Shown piece by piece: positions 21,495 through 32,200 of a DNA stretch of 64,000 bases. The notes beneath the pieces were generated by a model. That model had not been told where the DNA came from. It saw only the letters and a list, made by a program, of their open reading frames with translations, and did not search any database. Made by a program: the position numbers and the translations under genes. The DNA lies in assembly GCF_029227915.1 (NCBI RefSeq), contig NC_079889.1, positions 7,750,001-7,814,000 on the forward strand, given 5' to 3'. This DNA is from Hydractinia symbiolongicarpus. Taxonomy: Eukaryota; Cnidaria; Hydrozoa; Anthoathecata; Hydractiniidae. Each line of letters begins with the position of its first letter. Within the stretch, counting starts at the first letter, position 1.

Positions 21495-22106
21495 TCACTC
21501 CAAAATTCTCCAGGTCCTAGGGTGTTCCAATCTCACATACAAGCAGGCATGTTTCGACTTCCTGAGCCGGGCCTTAATAATGGAAATTTCTTCCCTACTC
21601 GAAATTACATCGTTCTCTTCATAAATAAGTTCGAGCTCCTTTCGATTCTTTGGATACCAAACAAAAAGCTGTTTCATTTGGTCTCTTACCGTTATTAGGA
21701 TCTTCTTATATCTTTATGTTAGCAAGCACAAGCTATGATTACTATGCCTGCCCGAAACAGCTAGTTCCAGCAACGCTCCACGAGTTTTGTCAAGAGTCTC
21801 GTCAGCGATCATATCATCGAGTATGAAAAGAGTATTCTCCCCCGCTAGGAGCTTTGATAGTTGCTTGATCCATTCAAACAGCTGATCCTTTGGGTGTATC
21901 AGGAATAAGTGGTCATCTTGCCACAGCGAGGATCTCTCTTGATAAGTCATGTTCCACTGGATCGTTGGACAGAGTATCACGATATTGCGCAAGTGTGCTT
22001 TGTATTCGTTCTCCAGTAGGTCGAGTACTCGTTGGGTTTTACCGCACGAGGTAGGTCCTGTGAAGATTGCTGTGTGTGGCCGAAAGACAACATCATCCAG
22101 AGTCAT
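21495..22106 (-). pseudogene. FtsK/HerA-type packaging ATPase, broken
   Basis: Start placed at the Met codon 22106 ('MTLDDVVFRPHTAIFTGP'). Walker A 'GPTSCGKT' is at about 22058-22035. Then follow 'IVILCPTIQWN', Walker B 'TLFILDDM' about 75 residues after Walker A, and 'SGRHSNHSL', the segment before the sensor/arginine region. The frame breaks at 21680-21714 with several stops, and the C-terminal part reappears at 21495-21677 ('LFVWYPKNRKELELIYEEND', 'RKSKHACLYVR'), the conserved end of Polinton ATPases. It would pump DNA into the capsid. In this copy its frame is joined to the small gene upstream without a stop. Confidence 0.8.
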
Positions 22107-22358
22107 GTTTTTTATATGACATAGACATACAGCAAACCTTGTAGGTACTGACTTAGGCTTAGGTACTATGGAGGCAGGTATCCATTCCCTTGCTACCGCC
22201 ATCTCACGACTTCCCCGTCCTGCTGTGAAGTAGGCCACCATTTTCATCACGTCGCTTGTATCAAGCTTGGTACTGGGGCTCGAGATCCCGAGGAATTTTT
22301 TCCCAGCCATGGCATAGGCGAATGTAAAGCCTAGGTCCACGACTGTTTCATACAGCAT
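22107..22358 (-). CDS. small conserved Polinton membrane protein, read into ATPase
   Basis: The N-terminal 65 residues of the long minus-strand frame ('MLYETVVDLGFTFAYAMAGK', then 'LDTSDVMKMVAYFTAGRGSR', and 'EWIPASI') match a separate small Polinton gene that normally ends near the Ile-Pro-x-x-Ile motif just before the ATPase. Here no stop remains, and about 20 former spacer codons run into the ATPase start. It is probably one helix across a membrane plus a soluble end. Function unknown. Whether the fusion is real or simply decay cannot be told from sequence. Confidence 0.5.
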
Positions 22359-22506
22359 GTCGATGATTTCCTTCTCTTTTGGGAACTCATGTTTATATTA
22401 TGGATTATCGCATGTGAAAAAAGTCGTTATCGGGCTGGGCTGTGGGCTCTCGCTGAAGCACACGTTCCTCTCCGGATCCGCCAGGCGATGGCTCTGGTGT
22501 GGTGGG

Positions 22507-22773
22507 CTACTGAGTCGCTGCGGGCTGCTTACGGAAAAAATAGAATGCAACTCCCACACAGGCGAGTATAGCAACGCCTCCACCAATGTATACACTGCCT
22601 GGCTGTACAGATCTCACCTTAGAAAAGGTTTTGACTGTAAATTCTACTGTTCCCTCTTTTTGCTTCAGTTTCATCTTTTCCTTCTTCAGTGCCGCCAATT
22701 TGTGACCCCACGCGACTCTCCCTGGGTGCTTCTTGTGGTTGAACGTTACTTCTTGTGGTTGAACTTCGTCCAT
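22507..22773 (-). CDS. small basic membrane protein (KNPGRVAxG type)
   Basis: 88 residues: an N-terminal 'EVTFNHKKHPGRVAWGHKLA' motif, a Lys-rich linker, then one membrane helix ('YIGGGVAILACVGVAFYFF') and a short end. The Lys-x-Pro-Gly-Arg-Val-Ala motif before a C-terminal helix recurs in small Polinton proteins next to the ATPase as I recall them. A Pro/Gly-rich stretch remains open beyond the stop in the same frame, so the original protein may have been longer. Probably a virion membrane protein. Confidence 0.5.
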   Translation of the reverse strand: MDEVQPQEVTFNHKKHPGRVAWGHKLAALKKEKMKLKQKEGTVEFTVKTFSKVRSVQPGSVYIGGGVAILACVGVAFYFFRKQPAATQ

Positions 22774-22779
22774 TTCTTA

Positions 22780-22836
22780 TAACTCGAGAGAGTTAAAAAA
22801 TCACTTCACTCCGCGTCAAGAAGGCCTCTTCGGGCC
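22780..22836. terminator. two small hairpins after minus-strand gene
   Basis: GGCCT-CTTC-GGGCC (22823-22836) and TAACTC-GAGA-GAGTTA (22780-22795). They lie 21 and 62 bases downstream of the stop at 22858 and before the next ATG at 22773. Confidence 0.4.
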
Positions 22837-22857
22837 AAATCTTCCCTCGTACTCCAG

Positions 22858-23052
22858 TTAATTCTTATAAGATCCCGTTTCTAAAACACAGACGTGTGGC
22901 GGGAAGCGAGCCGCTGGAGGTGTTATGATGACGGTATCATGTACCCCCAAATCAGCAGATGTACTACACCAACCTGAATAACGCAGGGATGGTAACTTGT
23001 ATATATCTTGTGCCATGCTTTTTAAACGCTCATAACGTTCACGATTATTCAT
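22858..23052 (-). CDS. 64-aa Polinton protein, unrecognised
   Basis: I choose ATG 23052 ('MNNRERYERLKSMAQDIYKL') because it overlaps the end of the upstream gene as ATGAATAA, a common compact arrangement. The protein is basic at the N-terminus with a short beta-rich end ('VHDTVIITPPAARFP'). No membrane segment or family was recognised. Confidence 0.4.
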   Translation of the reverse strand: MNNRERYERLKSMAQDIYKLPSLRYSGWCSTSADLGVHDTVIITPPAARFPPHVCVLETGSYKN

Positions 23053-23671
23053 TCGTATCTTTGATAGACTGTTTCCCATTGTTTTCTTGCTGTTCATCAA
23101 CCTGCTCTTCACCACTCTTGGACGTTGAGAGCTTTTTATGATTAATCGTATGCGCAGCAATAAGCAGGGGTGCTAGGAGCTTTCCGAAAGCGTAATATAC
23201 CAGTAATCCCAAGTCAGCAATACTGTCCTTGATGATGGGGTCCTCTTCGATATCTTACCTCAAGCCTTCGGGGCTATCGAGGGGCACTACGTTACTTATA
23301 GCCTTGGTGTACATGCTTATCGCGTGGGTTGACAGTGCCTTTGCCGTCTTTGAGCCCTTCTCCTGGAGCTCGCGTTGGATGAAATCGACATGTACCTTGT
23401 CGATTACTTCATCCGATAATTTGTCTATGAAAGCTTCGGTGCACTTTTTCGGCAAGAGGTGGGAATTGCCTTTGCGTATTGCATCCTTCAGGGCTTGACG
23501 TTTGTCTATTGGTTTTTCACGTTGCTCAAATGCTTCTGCGGGAGTATCAACAACATCAAAAATTTCAGCTAATTTAGACATCTTTGTTATTAGTCGTCTG
23601 TGTCTCAAATAACCGAAGATGATCAAGACGTATGGTAAAATTATGGCGATCAGTAACAATACGTCCAACAT
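23045..23671 (-). pseudogene. conserved Polinton membrane protein, one in-frame stop
   Basis: One frame from ATG 23671 to TAA 23045-23047 has a single TAA at 23255-23257. Order: N-terminal membrane helix ('LDVLLLIAIILPYVLIIFGY'), a basic linker, 'PIDKRQALKDAIRKGNSHLL', a helical body ('FIDKLSDEVIDKVHVDF'), 'LSTHAISMYTKAISN', and after the stop 'DPIIKDSIADLGLLVYYAFG' with a second hydrophobic stretch. The 'KRxALKxAIxKGNSxLLP' element is one I associate with cnidarian Polintons. Probably virion-associated. It overlaps the next gene by 8 bases. Confidence 0.55.
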
Positions 23672-23689
23672 TTATTGACATCATGTGTG

Positions 23690-23716
23690 CAAAGGTGGTG
23701 CTTGACAACACCTTTG
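23690..23716. terminator. intergenic hairpin
   Basis: CAAAGGTG/CACCTTTG, 8 perfect pairs. It is 18 bases downstream of the HNH gene stop at 23735 and 19 bases upstream of the next start. The same CAAAGGT stem recurs at 24291-24317. Confidence 0.5.
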
Positions 23717-23734
23717 GAATCATATAGTAAAGCG

Positions 23735-24235
23735 CTACTCAGAGATATATCGATGGCCCTTGGATTGATTTTCAAATGCCCACATTGGCTGCATATTTGT
23801 GTAGTGAAGCCTTGATAGTTGCACCTCCATGCTGGGGTATTCTCCGTTCTCCCTATACTTAAGTGGTACCTTGTGATCAAATTGCCACTGCCCGCGGTTT
23901 CCCCAATTCATGCCGTCTCTGAATTGATCTTGGATGTGTCCAATAAATTTGCAGATACCGCACCCTAGGTACTCGGTAGAGGTAAGCTCTGTGTCACGCC
24001 GTAGAGCATCGTGAATCCTGCCCAAAATACGGTCATGCATATACCCAGGGAAATCGCATATGGGGCAACGTCGTCTCCGCCTACCATGTTCGATGCTCTT
24101 TGCACGCTCCTTTGACACCTTTTCAGCATCGAGGCATTTGATGCATATTTTTGTCCGTTGTTTTTTTTTGTCGATTTTGAAATTATCTAAAGATAAAGGT
24201 TGATTACATTTTGAACAGCACTTGGCCACCTCCAT
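23735..24235 (-). CDS. HNH endonuclease with N-terminal zinc finger
   Basis: Intact frame. Start ATG 24235 ('MEVAKCCSKCNQPLSLDNF') is preferred to ATG 24256, which lies in the loop of a hairpin. Residues 6-35 hold two CxxC pairs around 'LSLDNF', a treble-clef zinc finger like the one in front of phage endonuclease VII. A second 'CPICDFPG' and 'GCGICKFIGHIQDQFRDGMN' follow. The HNH core is 'WQFDHKVPL' with the catalytic His, then 'LHYTNMQPMW' and 'ENQSKG'. Such domains are frequent in giant viruses and phages. It would cut DNA, perhaps as a homing or recombination nuclease. It is one of the few unbroken genes in the element. Confidence 0.7.
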   Translation of the reverse strand: MEVAKCCSKCNQPLSLDNFKIDKKKQRTKICIKCLDAEKVSKERAKSIEHGRRRRRCPICDFPGYMHDRILGRIHDALRRDTELTSTEYLGCGICKFIGHIQDQFRDGMNWGNRGQWQFDHKVPLKYRENGEYPSMEVQLSRLHYTNMQPMWAFENQSKGHRYISE

Positions 24236-24240
24236 TTTTT

Positions 24241-24273
24241 GTGTTGTATCTACCATGAAAGTAGATACAACGC
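24241..24273. other. hairpin in leader of HNH gene
   Basis: GTTGTATCTAC/GTAGATACAAC, 11 perfect pairs, extended by a wobble and one more pair, with loop CATGAAA. It lies 5 bases before the preferred HNH start codon. Confidence 0.5.
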
Positions 24274-24290
24274 GTGGACGTATCTAATCG

Positions 24291-24317
24291 CAAAGGTATA
24301 GCCGCGCTACACCTTTG
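24291..24317. terminator. hairpin after polymerase gene
   Basis: CAAAGGTATAG/CTACACCTTTG, 11 pairs with one A-C mismatch and loop CCGCG, 11 bases downstream of the polymerase stop (24329). Confidence 0.5.
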
Positions 24318-24328
24318 ACAAATATTAC

Positions 24329-26519
24329 TTACACTATGTACCCTCTTGCAAACGTGTTAACCCCATCTTCCGCGATGATCCGCTTCTCATCGTCTCTGTT
24401 TAGTGCTATTTTGCTTTTGTTGACCGTATAGATCTCCCGCTTCTTATGCTCAAATAAGACCTGCTCTCTATACATCGATTTGTCGCTGAACAAACACTCT
24501 TTATATACCTCGAAGCTTATACCCTCTGACACCACGCACTTCTTAGTGCCTTTGCAGCACTTGCCTTTGCTCTCATCCAGCTTGCGGTACGCGTACATCT
24601 TCGACCTAAGCGCAATAAACTCTCTCAAGATCTTACCGTTAAGCTCGTCCTTCATAAGGCCTATGACTTTCTTGTTCTTATCAAGAGGTAGCGGTCGTTG
24701 TTCAACATACCCGCTAGTATCAAACCTTGCCTCTACATCTCCCGCGACATCCTTATAGAAATCTTCGGTCTCAAGCTCATACACGAGGGAGTCAGTGTCC
24801 GTATAGCACAGCTGGGCTCTGTCTCCGTATTTCGGCTTCATATAGTCGTGGTGAAACTCATATATCACGAGCTTGCTCATTATGGCTTGCCCAACATACA
24901 CGGGCTTGTTCATGGTGATCTTGAGTTTCCCCATCTCCACACCGATCAGGTTCTCGCTGAATCGTACACTATCTTTGAAGTTGGGTTTTTGGACGTACTT
25001 TTTGTACTGCTGCCCAGCGGTAATCAGCTTCATATCTCGGTGATTCCGTAAATTCTCCATGGTTTTACCGAACACACTGTTGTTCATCAGCTTGAAATAG
25101 TCCTCCTCTGATTTACTATTCGCTTTGGTACGGAGCTGGGTATTCTTGTCTATATACGGCTTCAGCCACGCCTCTTGTTTAAACTTGCGCGGTGTACGTT
25201 CGTCTACACCAAGCCATGCTTCAGCGCCTGGCTCAAGGTTCTTATATGCACCACATACCTTTGCTTGTTATATAAGTTGGGTACTAACTTTAGCACCTTC
25301 CCAATCGTCATCGTCTCTGGCAGAAATGGGAAGTCGTTATGGGTCTTGTGCAAAGCCTGTGGATACTCAACGTCAACTTCGAGGATGTACCCCTGTTTTC
25401 CTCCACCAATTTCTCGATGAACTCGGGTGTGAAGTTCTCAAGGTCCTTAATCCATCTAAATCCCTTCGTTGGAAGGTTCTGAACCATCACCCATCCGTAT
25501 AAAATGTTGGCGTCTAGGTACTGGAGGAAAGTGCTGGCTTCGTCGGGCTTGTAGTCCTGCATATATGAGTTGTTGGCTTTGGCATACCTTTTCACGGCTT
25601 GTGGGATCCCTCCCCGTAAAGCTTTTCAAACATCAAAAATATGTCGATGTCTGTGAGGAGCTCTAGCTTAAGTTTAGTTTCTTTGAGGGCAGCCCTCCAG
25701 GCTAAACCCGGAGCGGTGTAGAAGTGTGCAGGATCTAATCCATAGTGCTCTTGGCAGGTATCACGGAAAGTTTCAAACACATCGGCAACAGTGTTCAAGT
25801 ACACATTGTAGTAATCACCAAGAGTCATACATCCAATTGCATTCCATACCTTTTGTGCATGCTCATAGTCCTCATCGCTAATACCCTTCATATTTAACTT
25901 ACTGTAGAATGCTTTCAGGGGTAACATCCGCTCTTTGAATCTTTCCCAGCTATCAACGTACTCATACGGGTACACACCCTTCCGCCGCATGAGCTTGAAT
26001 AGCTCATCATTGCCCTCAACGCTGCGTCTTAGATGTTTGCATTGCTTATCTGTTAAACTACATGCTAAGGCATCCAGGCTATATCCCATGAAGCGGTAGC
26101 TGTCGATAAACCGGAGCTCCACTATTTTCTCCACAGGTTTTCCATTCCTATCAGTCAGACCTGCCAGCGTGACTGGGATTGATACACTGAAAGAGATGTA
26201 CATCTCTTTGTTCTCAGCAATAACTCTGATATTATCTTTATTGAATTTACGCCCGAGTTCTCTGATGAACAAGTGCGCGTCATACCCACTTAAGATGTGA
26301 AAGGATATCGGCACAAAGCTTGGGATCCTGTACCTCAAGTTGCAAATCGTGTGCAGCACCTCTATACAACCCCGTATAGTGGCAGTGGTCTCTGACTTTG
26401 CGGTTCTCGGGGTCACCAAATGGTTTCAGGCATATGTGAAAACTTTTCACCGCTTCATGCTCTCTCTTCAGCACATCCGTCAACTCTTTCATGGGCTGCT
26501 GTGGATAAAGCGAGTACAA
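24329..26519 (-). pseudogene. protein-primed DNA polymerase B, 5'-truncated and frameshifted
   Basis: Four minus-strand blocks in changing frames: 26519-26280, about 26419-25592, 25595-25308 and 25087-24329. In order they carry 'RKVRDHCHYTGLYRGAAH', 'FHILSGYDAHLFIRELG' (ExoII-like), 'DSYRFMGYSLDALA', 'YPYEYVDSWERF' (ExoIII-like region), 'YLDANILYGWVMVQNLP' (motif A), 'MNNSVFGKTMENLRNH' (motif B) and 'CYTDTDSLVYE' (motif C with both catalytic Asp). This enzyme replicates Polintons by protein priming. Full-length proteins exceed 1000 residues. Here the N-terminal part before the His-Cys segment is missing because the element ends at about 26521. There are at least three frame changes. Confidence 0.85.
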
Positions 26520-26521
26520 CC

Positions 26522-29233
26522 GTCAAAACCAAAGCATCAGCATTTTGAAAAAAAATGCATATTAATAGTTATTGTTCCCCATGCATATAACATTATTTTC
26601 ACCAATAGTTTACATAGTTAAAACATTTCACAAATAAGTTTATTTTTCAATATTTGTAGCATACCCGTAATTTTTTGCAAATGAAATAATTTTAATTATG
26701 CACAAAAATAAAAAAGTAAGCTCGGTTAGCCTGTCTGAATTCAGAAATTGAGTTCATATGGGAAAAAAACAGCTTGCTTAGCCGAGATCCCGGTACCAGT
26801 ATGCCAAGATCTTAGTTAGGCATTCTGTTTTCTTTGCATAAAAACGCAAAGCATTTTTTACCAAAAAAATGCAACTGGGGCGAGATCTTGGACAAACGTT
26901 GCCCCCAGTTTGCCGAGTTGTTTTTTACCCAAAAGAGACACCCCCTTAGTCTTAAATTTTGGCTTTAGATTTCCAAAAAAAAGCGATGTACCAACTTTCA
27001 AAGTCGTACATTTTTAATGCAAACCTGTCGTTTGAGAAAGTACAATAAGTTTTCTAGCATGCTGTTATGCTATTAACACAGATTGTGTTATGAAATCGTC
27101 CGGCACCTACAAAGACGATTTGAGGTCGGACACATGCTTCAGAACGTTCAAAACAACCGACCGATGGAAAAGAAAAACTTTATTTTTTTTTTTAATAAAT
27201 AACTAAAAATATTTAAGCTGTCTTCTGAGAATGTCGTAGCTAAAAAAGTCTTCTTGAAGTCCTATAATTTAATCGTCGCGACTTTCAATTCAGAATTTTT
27301 GAAGCCGTCTTGTTAACCATATTCTAAGACATGTGAGAAAAATTTCTGAATTTCTTTGTGTATTTTACTTTTAAAAAAAAAATGGCCAACCTTTTAACGC
27401 TTTATCTGTTGTTTGCGATAAAGAACATGCAGAATTAAATGAATTTGCAATGAACCGATAAACCGTTTTATTGAATATTTTGCAGAACCTACGTATGGAA
27501 AATATCAGATCCAATATGTAAACAGTTGACTGTATTTCCTTATAAAGATATTGTCTCCAATCAATGAAGGATTAACCATTCAGCAATCTCTTTCAGTACG
27601 TTGCTCTTCGGTAGCATGCCCCTATAGGTATTTCCTAACTTATTCATAACTTCGTGCATCGATGCAGGAAAAGTGACAAAAAACTTATTAAGCAACAAAA
27701 TGCATCTTTAATAATATCCGTTATTTGCAAAATGGTAGTCAGCTTGCTACTTCATGCTAGAATTAAAGAATTACATAAAATAGCTATGTTCAGGATATGA
27801 AACGGACCGGAATGTGTACAACAGGCTTAATCGTCGATTTATCTACGTACTGTAAAGTAGTCGATTTTATAACACATATATATTAAAAAACTTTTCGTCT
27901 TTGACATCGCTAATGTAACGTCTTTAAAGTTAAATATTCTTGTCAGAACTGATTAGGAATTCTTTTATTTTTTGTGTCACTTTTTTAACAAATTCTTCAA
28001 GCTGCTTGCAAGCAGTCATTTTATGTCACAGAAAGACAAGATTCGACTTGTTTTCATTTGAAGTGTTTTGGCTGCAATTGTTCGCTTCCTACAAATGATT
28101 CAAAAAAAGATTTTTTACAGGTTTTTCCCAGTTAACTTTCACTGCTTAAAGTTCATCATATCTGGCAGCAAGGATATGCTATAACATGATTTTCTGGATG
28201 ATGCCACCTCACATGATTGTAATAACCGAAGTGATCATATAATTCTTTTTAGGAATTTAGTTTAATGCTTTTTTTAAGCAGCTAAAATTTTGGCCAAGAC
28301 ACAATGTTGTATAAGTTTCAGAACTGCTCTGGCTTAACTGTTGCTTGTTGCTTGATGTCTATTTGAAAAGTTTCAATTCCTGTTTTTTCTTGCTTAGTGA
28401 AAATAATGACACTAAGTCTGCAATTCTTGTAGAACTGTTATGGAGATAGAAAAATTCTATCTCTGCAACATTTGTTGCGCAATATCTCTTGTGTCACTGT
28501 TATGCAGCATGTGTTTCCTACTAAAGTCGTAACAATGACTGTTGTGGAACAGTCCTTAACAATTTTTATGTTATTGTGAAACAAACTTTACGCCACCTTT
28601 AAAAAAGGGTCTTCTATAATCCCTCTTGTTGCTTTTTTCCACATCAGACTGCACCTCAGATGCCAATTTTTTTAAAATAATCGACAGCTCTGCTTCTTTG
28701 AAAACGTTACCTTAATTTCCAGTTATTATATGTGTTTTTTATAGAAACACGCGCGGCCCAATTGCTTTCCCCATCTATTTTTGGTTCCATAGAAAAGAGT
28801 CGTGACTGCAACCCTGTGGATAAAAAAATGAAGAAAAAGGTATCCATAATAAATAGTTAAAATATACAAAACAATTCAATGATATATACAATTTTTCTAA
28901 TAAATAAATTCTGAGTGATCAAGCATGCACTTTGTCTATATTATAAGTTAATTCTCTTAAGGAACAAACTTAATTTGTAGGGAAATCAAAGTCTCGAAAG
29001 AGAATTTGTTTTTTAAGAAAGAAGAGACACAAAAAACAGATTTTTATTTTTATTTCCATTTGACAATTGACACCGTTCATACTTGCAGTTTTAATAAACT
29101 TTATATCGTGCGAAAATTTCGTGCTATACCCATGATATAACAAGCATAAAAAAGAGCATAATTGAAAATCCTATGTTTACGAAATTGTTGAATTTGAGGT
29201 ATCAACAAAAAGGGAAGGCAAGTTTATCACAAT
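26522..29233. other. gene-free stretch right of the Polinton break
   Basis: AT-rich sequence begins abruptly at about 26525. An imperfect inverted pair (CTCGGTTAGC near 26719, GCTTAGCCGAG near 26774) may be part of an old dispersed repeat. No coding frame with credible features was found. Confidence 0.4.
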
Positions 29234-32200
29234 CTACTCCTCCTTTTTCTCTTCGTTCTCCACCTCGCCGCCTATAACTCTAACTGGTTCTTCTGTATCC
29301 TTATCGTCGGTCGTTTGTTTCGTTTCGACGTCTTCGTTTTCAGGTTTTTCTTGTGATAATACCTCGTTATTATTGTTTATAGGTACTTGTTCGTTTTTTC
29401 CCTGGTCTTTATTTTGCTCATTTTGAACATTTTGGGATTCTTCTTTCTTTTCATCATGTGATTCAGTGCCGTCTTCCTTATCTTTACTGTTTTCATCTGT
29501 GTTCCTGTCGTTTGTCTCGCTGTCTACTGGTTTATCATCTTGTTTTTGTGTTTCGTTGTTTTCTATTTTATTTTCCGCTGTATCAGTTTTTTCTGCTTCT
29601 TTCTCTACCACTCTTTCCGGTTCATCTTTTTCTTTTTCAGGCGTATCTTCCGCTGCACCAATTTCTCTTTCCGGTTCATCTTTTTCCTTTTCGTGCGTAT
29701 CTTCGACAGCAGCAATTTCTCTTCCGGATTCATCTTTTTCCTTTTCATGCGTGTCTTCCTGTGCACCAATTTCTTTTCCCAGTTCTTCCTTTTCCTTTTC
29801 GTTTGCATCTTCTACTGCACCAATTTCACTTTCCGGTTCATCTTTCTTCCCTTCTTGTGTGTCCTCCGATGTACCGATTTCTTTTTCCGGTTCTTCTTTT
29901 GTATCATCTGCTGCACCAATTTCTCTTTCCGGTTCGTCTTTCTCCTTTTCGTGCGTATCTTCCGCTGCACCAATTTCTCTTTCCGGTTCGTCTTTTTCCT
30001 CTTTGTGCGTATCTTCCGCTGCACCAATTTCTCTTTCCGGTTCGTCTTTTTCCTCTTTGTGCGTATCTTCCGCTGCACCAATTTCTCTTTCCGGTTCGTC
30101 TTTTTCCTCTCCTTGCGTGTCTTCCTGTGCACCAATTTCTCTTTCCGGTTCGTCTTTTTCCTCTTTGTGCGTATCTTCCGCTGCACCAATTTCTCTTTCC
30201 GGTTCGTCTTTTTCCTCTTCGTGCGTATCTTCCGCTACACCAATTTCTCTTTCCGGTTCGTCTTTCTTCTTTTTTTGCGTGTCTTCTGGTGCACCGATTT
30301 CCCTTTCCCTTTCCGTTTCGTCTTTCTTCTTTTCGCGCATACCTTCCGTTGTGGCAATTTCCTTGTCCGGTTCGGCGTTTTCCTTCTCTTCTACAGGAAC
30401 TTCTTCAGTTGGGTCTGCATTTTCTTCTTGCGATTTTTCATTTTCATCTTCTTTTGGTTCTTTCACTTCTTCCTTGTTAGTTTTATCTAAATATTAAACT
30501 TTGCAATAAACTCTACAAATAGCACACGAAGGTAGTTCTTGTTGCTTCCAATATGTTTACATATCGTTGAAGTAATGTGCATATTGTATTTCTATGGCAA
30601 ATGTATTCAACAACAACGACGACACAAATTTCTTACCGTTCATTTTTTCCTCTTCTTTGGTTTCATCTAAAAAAAAGTATGCCATATAGATGTAAATCTA
30701 AGAATATTTCTCACAAATCTTCATGGGTACTTGTATTTAATAATATAGTATGGGAACTAGTAAATTTACTTTTTAATAATAATCTTCTTCCCAAAAAATA
30801 ATAGTCATTACCGTTTGCCTGTACTTTTTCTTCTTTATCTTTAGGAATGTCACTTTCGTCGTCCTGAAGCTTGTCATTTTCCAACGGCTGTTTTTCTTTA
30901 ATTTCATTTTCTTTTTCTCCTTCCTTTGACATATTTTCTTCAACTTCTCCTTCAGTTTCGCCTTCCTTTGCTGCGTTGTCTTTGTCTTCTTCAACAGCAT
31001 CGCCATTCTGTTGATCCACTTCATTCTTGTTTTCTTCATCTTCTACCACCACCTTATCTTCCGCTGTGGTACCTTCTTCCTCTGGTTCGACACCAGCTAC
31101 AGTTTCTGGTTTGGAGCATTCTTCATCTGCTAAGTAAGAAAAAAAGTTTTTATACAAAGGCCTGAGAAAACGTGAATAAAATATGTACAGAACTTTTTAT
31201 AATCTTTTGCAAAGAAAACACTATTGTTTTAAAAATTTTAAAATGCTGCTAACACACACCTTTTATGTTCTCGATTTGTCGTGCGCTATTTGGATATGGT
31301 GCAGTGCTTGGTCGTCCAGATGATAGTGGTCGCCCCACAGGTTCAGCCAAAACGGACGTTGTTCGCAACGGTGGAGTTCTTCTTGAAGCAGGTTTAGCAG
31401 TAGAAGGAGGTACGGGGGAATATAAAATTGGGGAAGACGAAGGCTGTGGAGTTACCACTCGCTTCATAGACTGAGGTCTTGAAACAGGAGTTGGTGCTTT
31501 CTCACTTTCTTGCTGTTTAATTTCATTTTCATTATCCTTTTCTTTTCCGCTTTCATCTTGTTCTGTGCCATCAATACCTCCACCATTTACATCTTTCTCT
31601 GTCTCGTCTTCTATTTCTTCTGTATCCCCAACTGTCTTTAAGGAATCGGTCTGATGTGAGGGTTCAATTTCTTCAGCTTTATTAGAATTTTTATCTTTAC
31701 CTTCTTCGACCTCGTCCTTATCCTCGTCGTTCTCATCTTTGTCGTCATCTTCGTCTATGACTTCATTGACTTTCACATCATCAGAAACTTCATCTTTCTC
31801 ATCTTCGTCCGCGTCTTCTGTATTATCTTCCACATCTTTATCTGCTACTTCTTGGTCAGCGGGACTAACTTCGTCCGCCTCTGAATGGTCTACTTTTTCT
31901 TCTCCATCTCCATCAGTCACTTTTGAGACATCTTCTTGTGAGTTATACTCTCCTTCTATTTTTTCATCCTTGGTGGATGGTTCAACATCTAAATTGTCTT
32001 CATCAGCAGTCTGTTCGTCAGGATCAACGTTGATGACACTTTCCGCTTTGTCGTCTTTTACTTCTGCTTCTTTAACACCAAGGTGTGCTTCTGTCTGCGG
32101 CTCTTCTTCAATGATTTCATCTTCTGCATGGTCTTCCTGATTCTCTTGACTGTCTGGATGGTCTTCCTGGACTTCCAGTTCCTCCTCTGGTATGTCCTCA

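Larger units (their letters stand above)
12471..26521. mobile_element. Polinton/Maverick DNA transposon, degraded and truncated
   Basis: A roughly 14-kb block, visibly GC-richer than its flanks, carries the hallmark Polinton set: protein-primed DNA polymerase B, retroviral-type DDE integrase, FtsK/HerA-like packaging ATPase and double-jelly-roll major capsid protein. Several small conserved genes and an HNH nuclease are also present. Polintons are normally 15-20 kb with terminal inverted repeats. Here the right side stops abruptly inside PolB near 26521, where AT-rich unrelated sequence begins, and no inverted repeat or target duplication can be paired. Nearly every gene has a frameshift or in-frame stop, so this is an inactive copy. 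The left limit is uncertain and is set here at the hairpin 12471-12497. Confidence 0.9.

Noticed and set aside
29458-30497. Three long plus-strand frames of 316-343 codons
   Set aside because: They are antisense to the 54-bp repeat exon of gene B. A repeat whose unit is a multiple of three keeps several frames open. Composition is Ser/Phe-rich nonsense and no splice logic exists.
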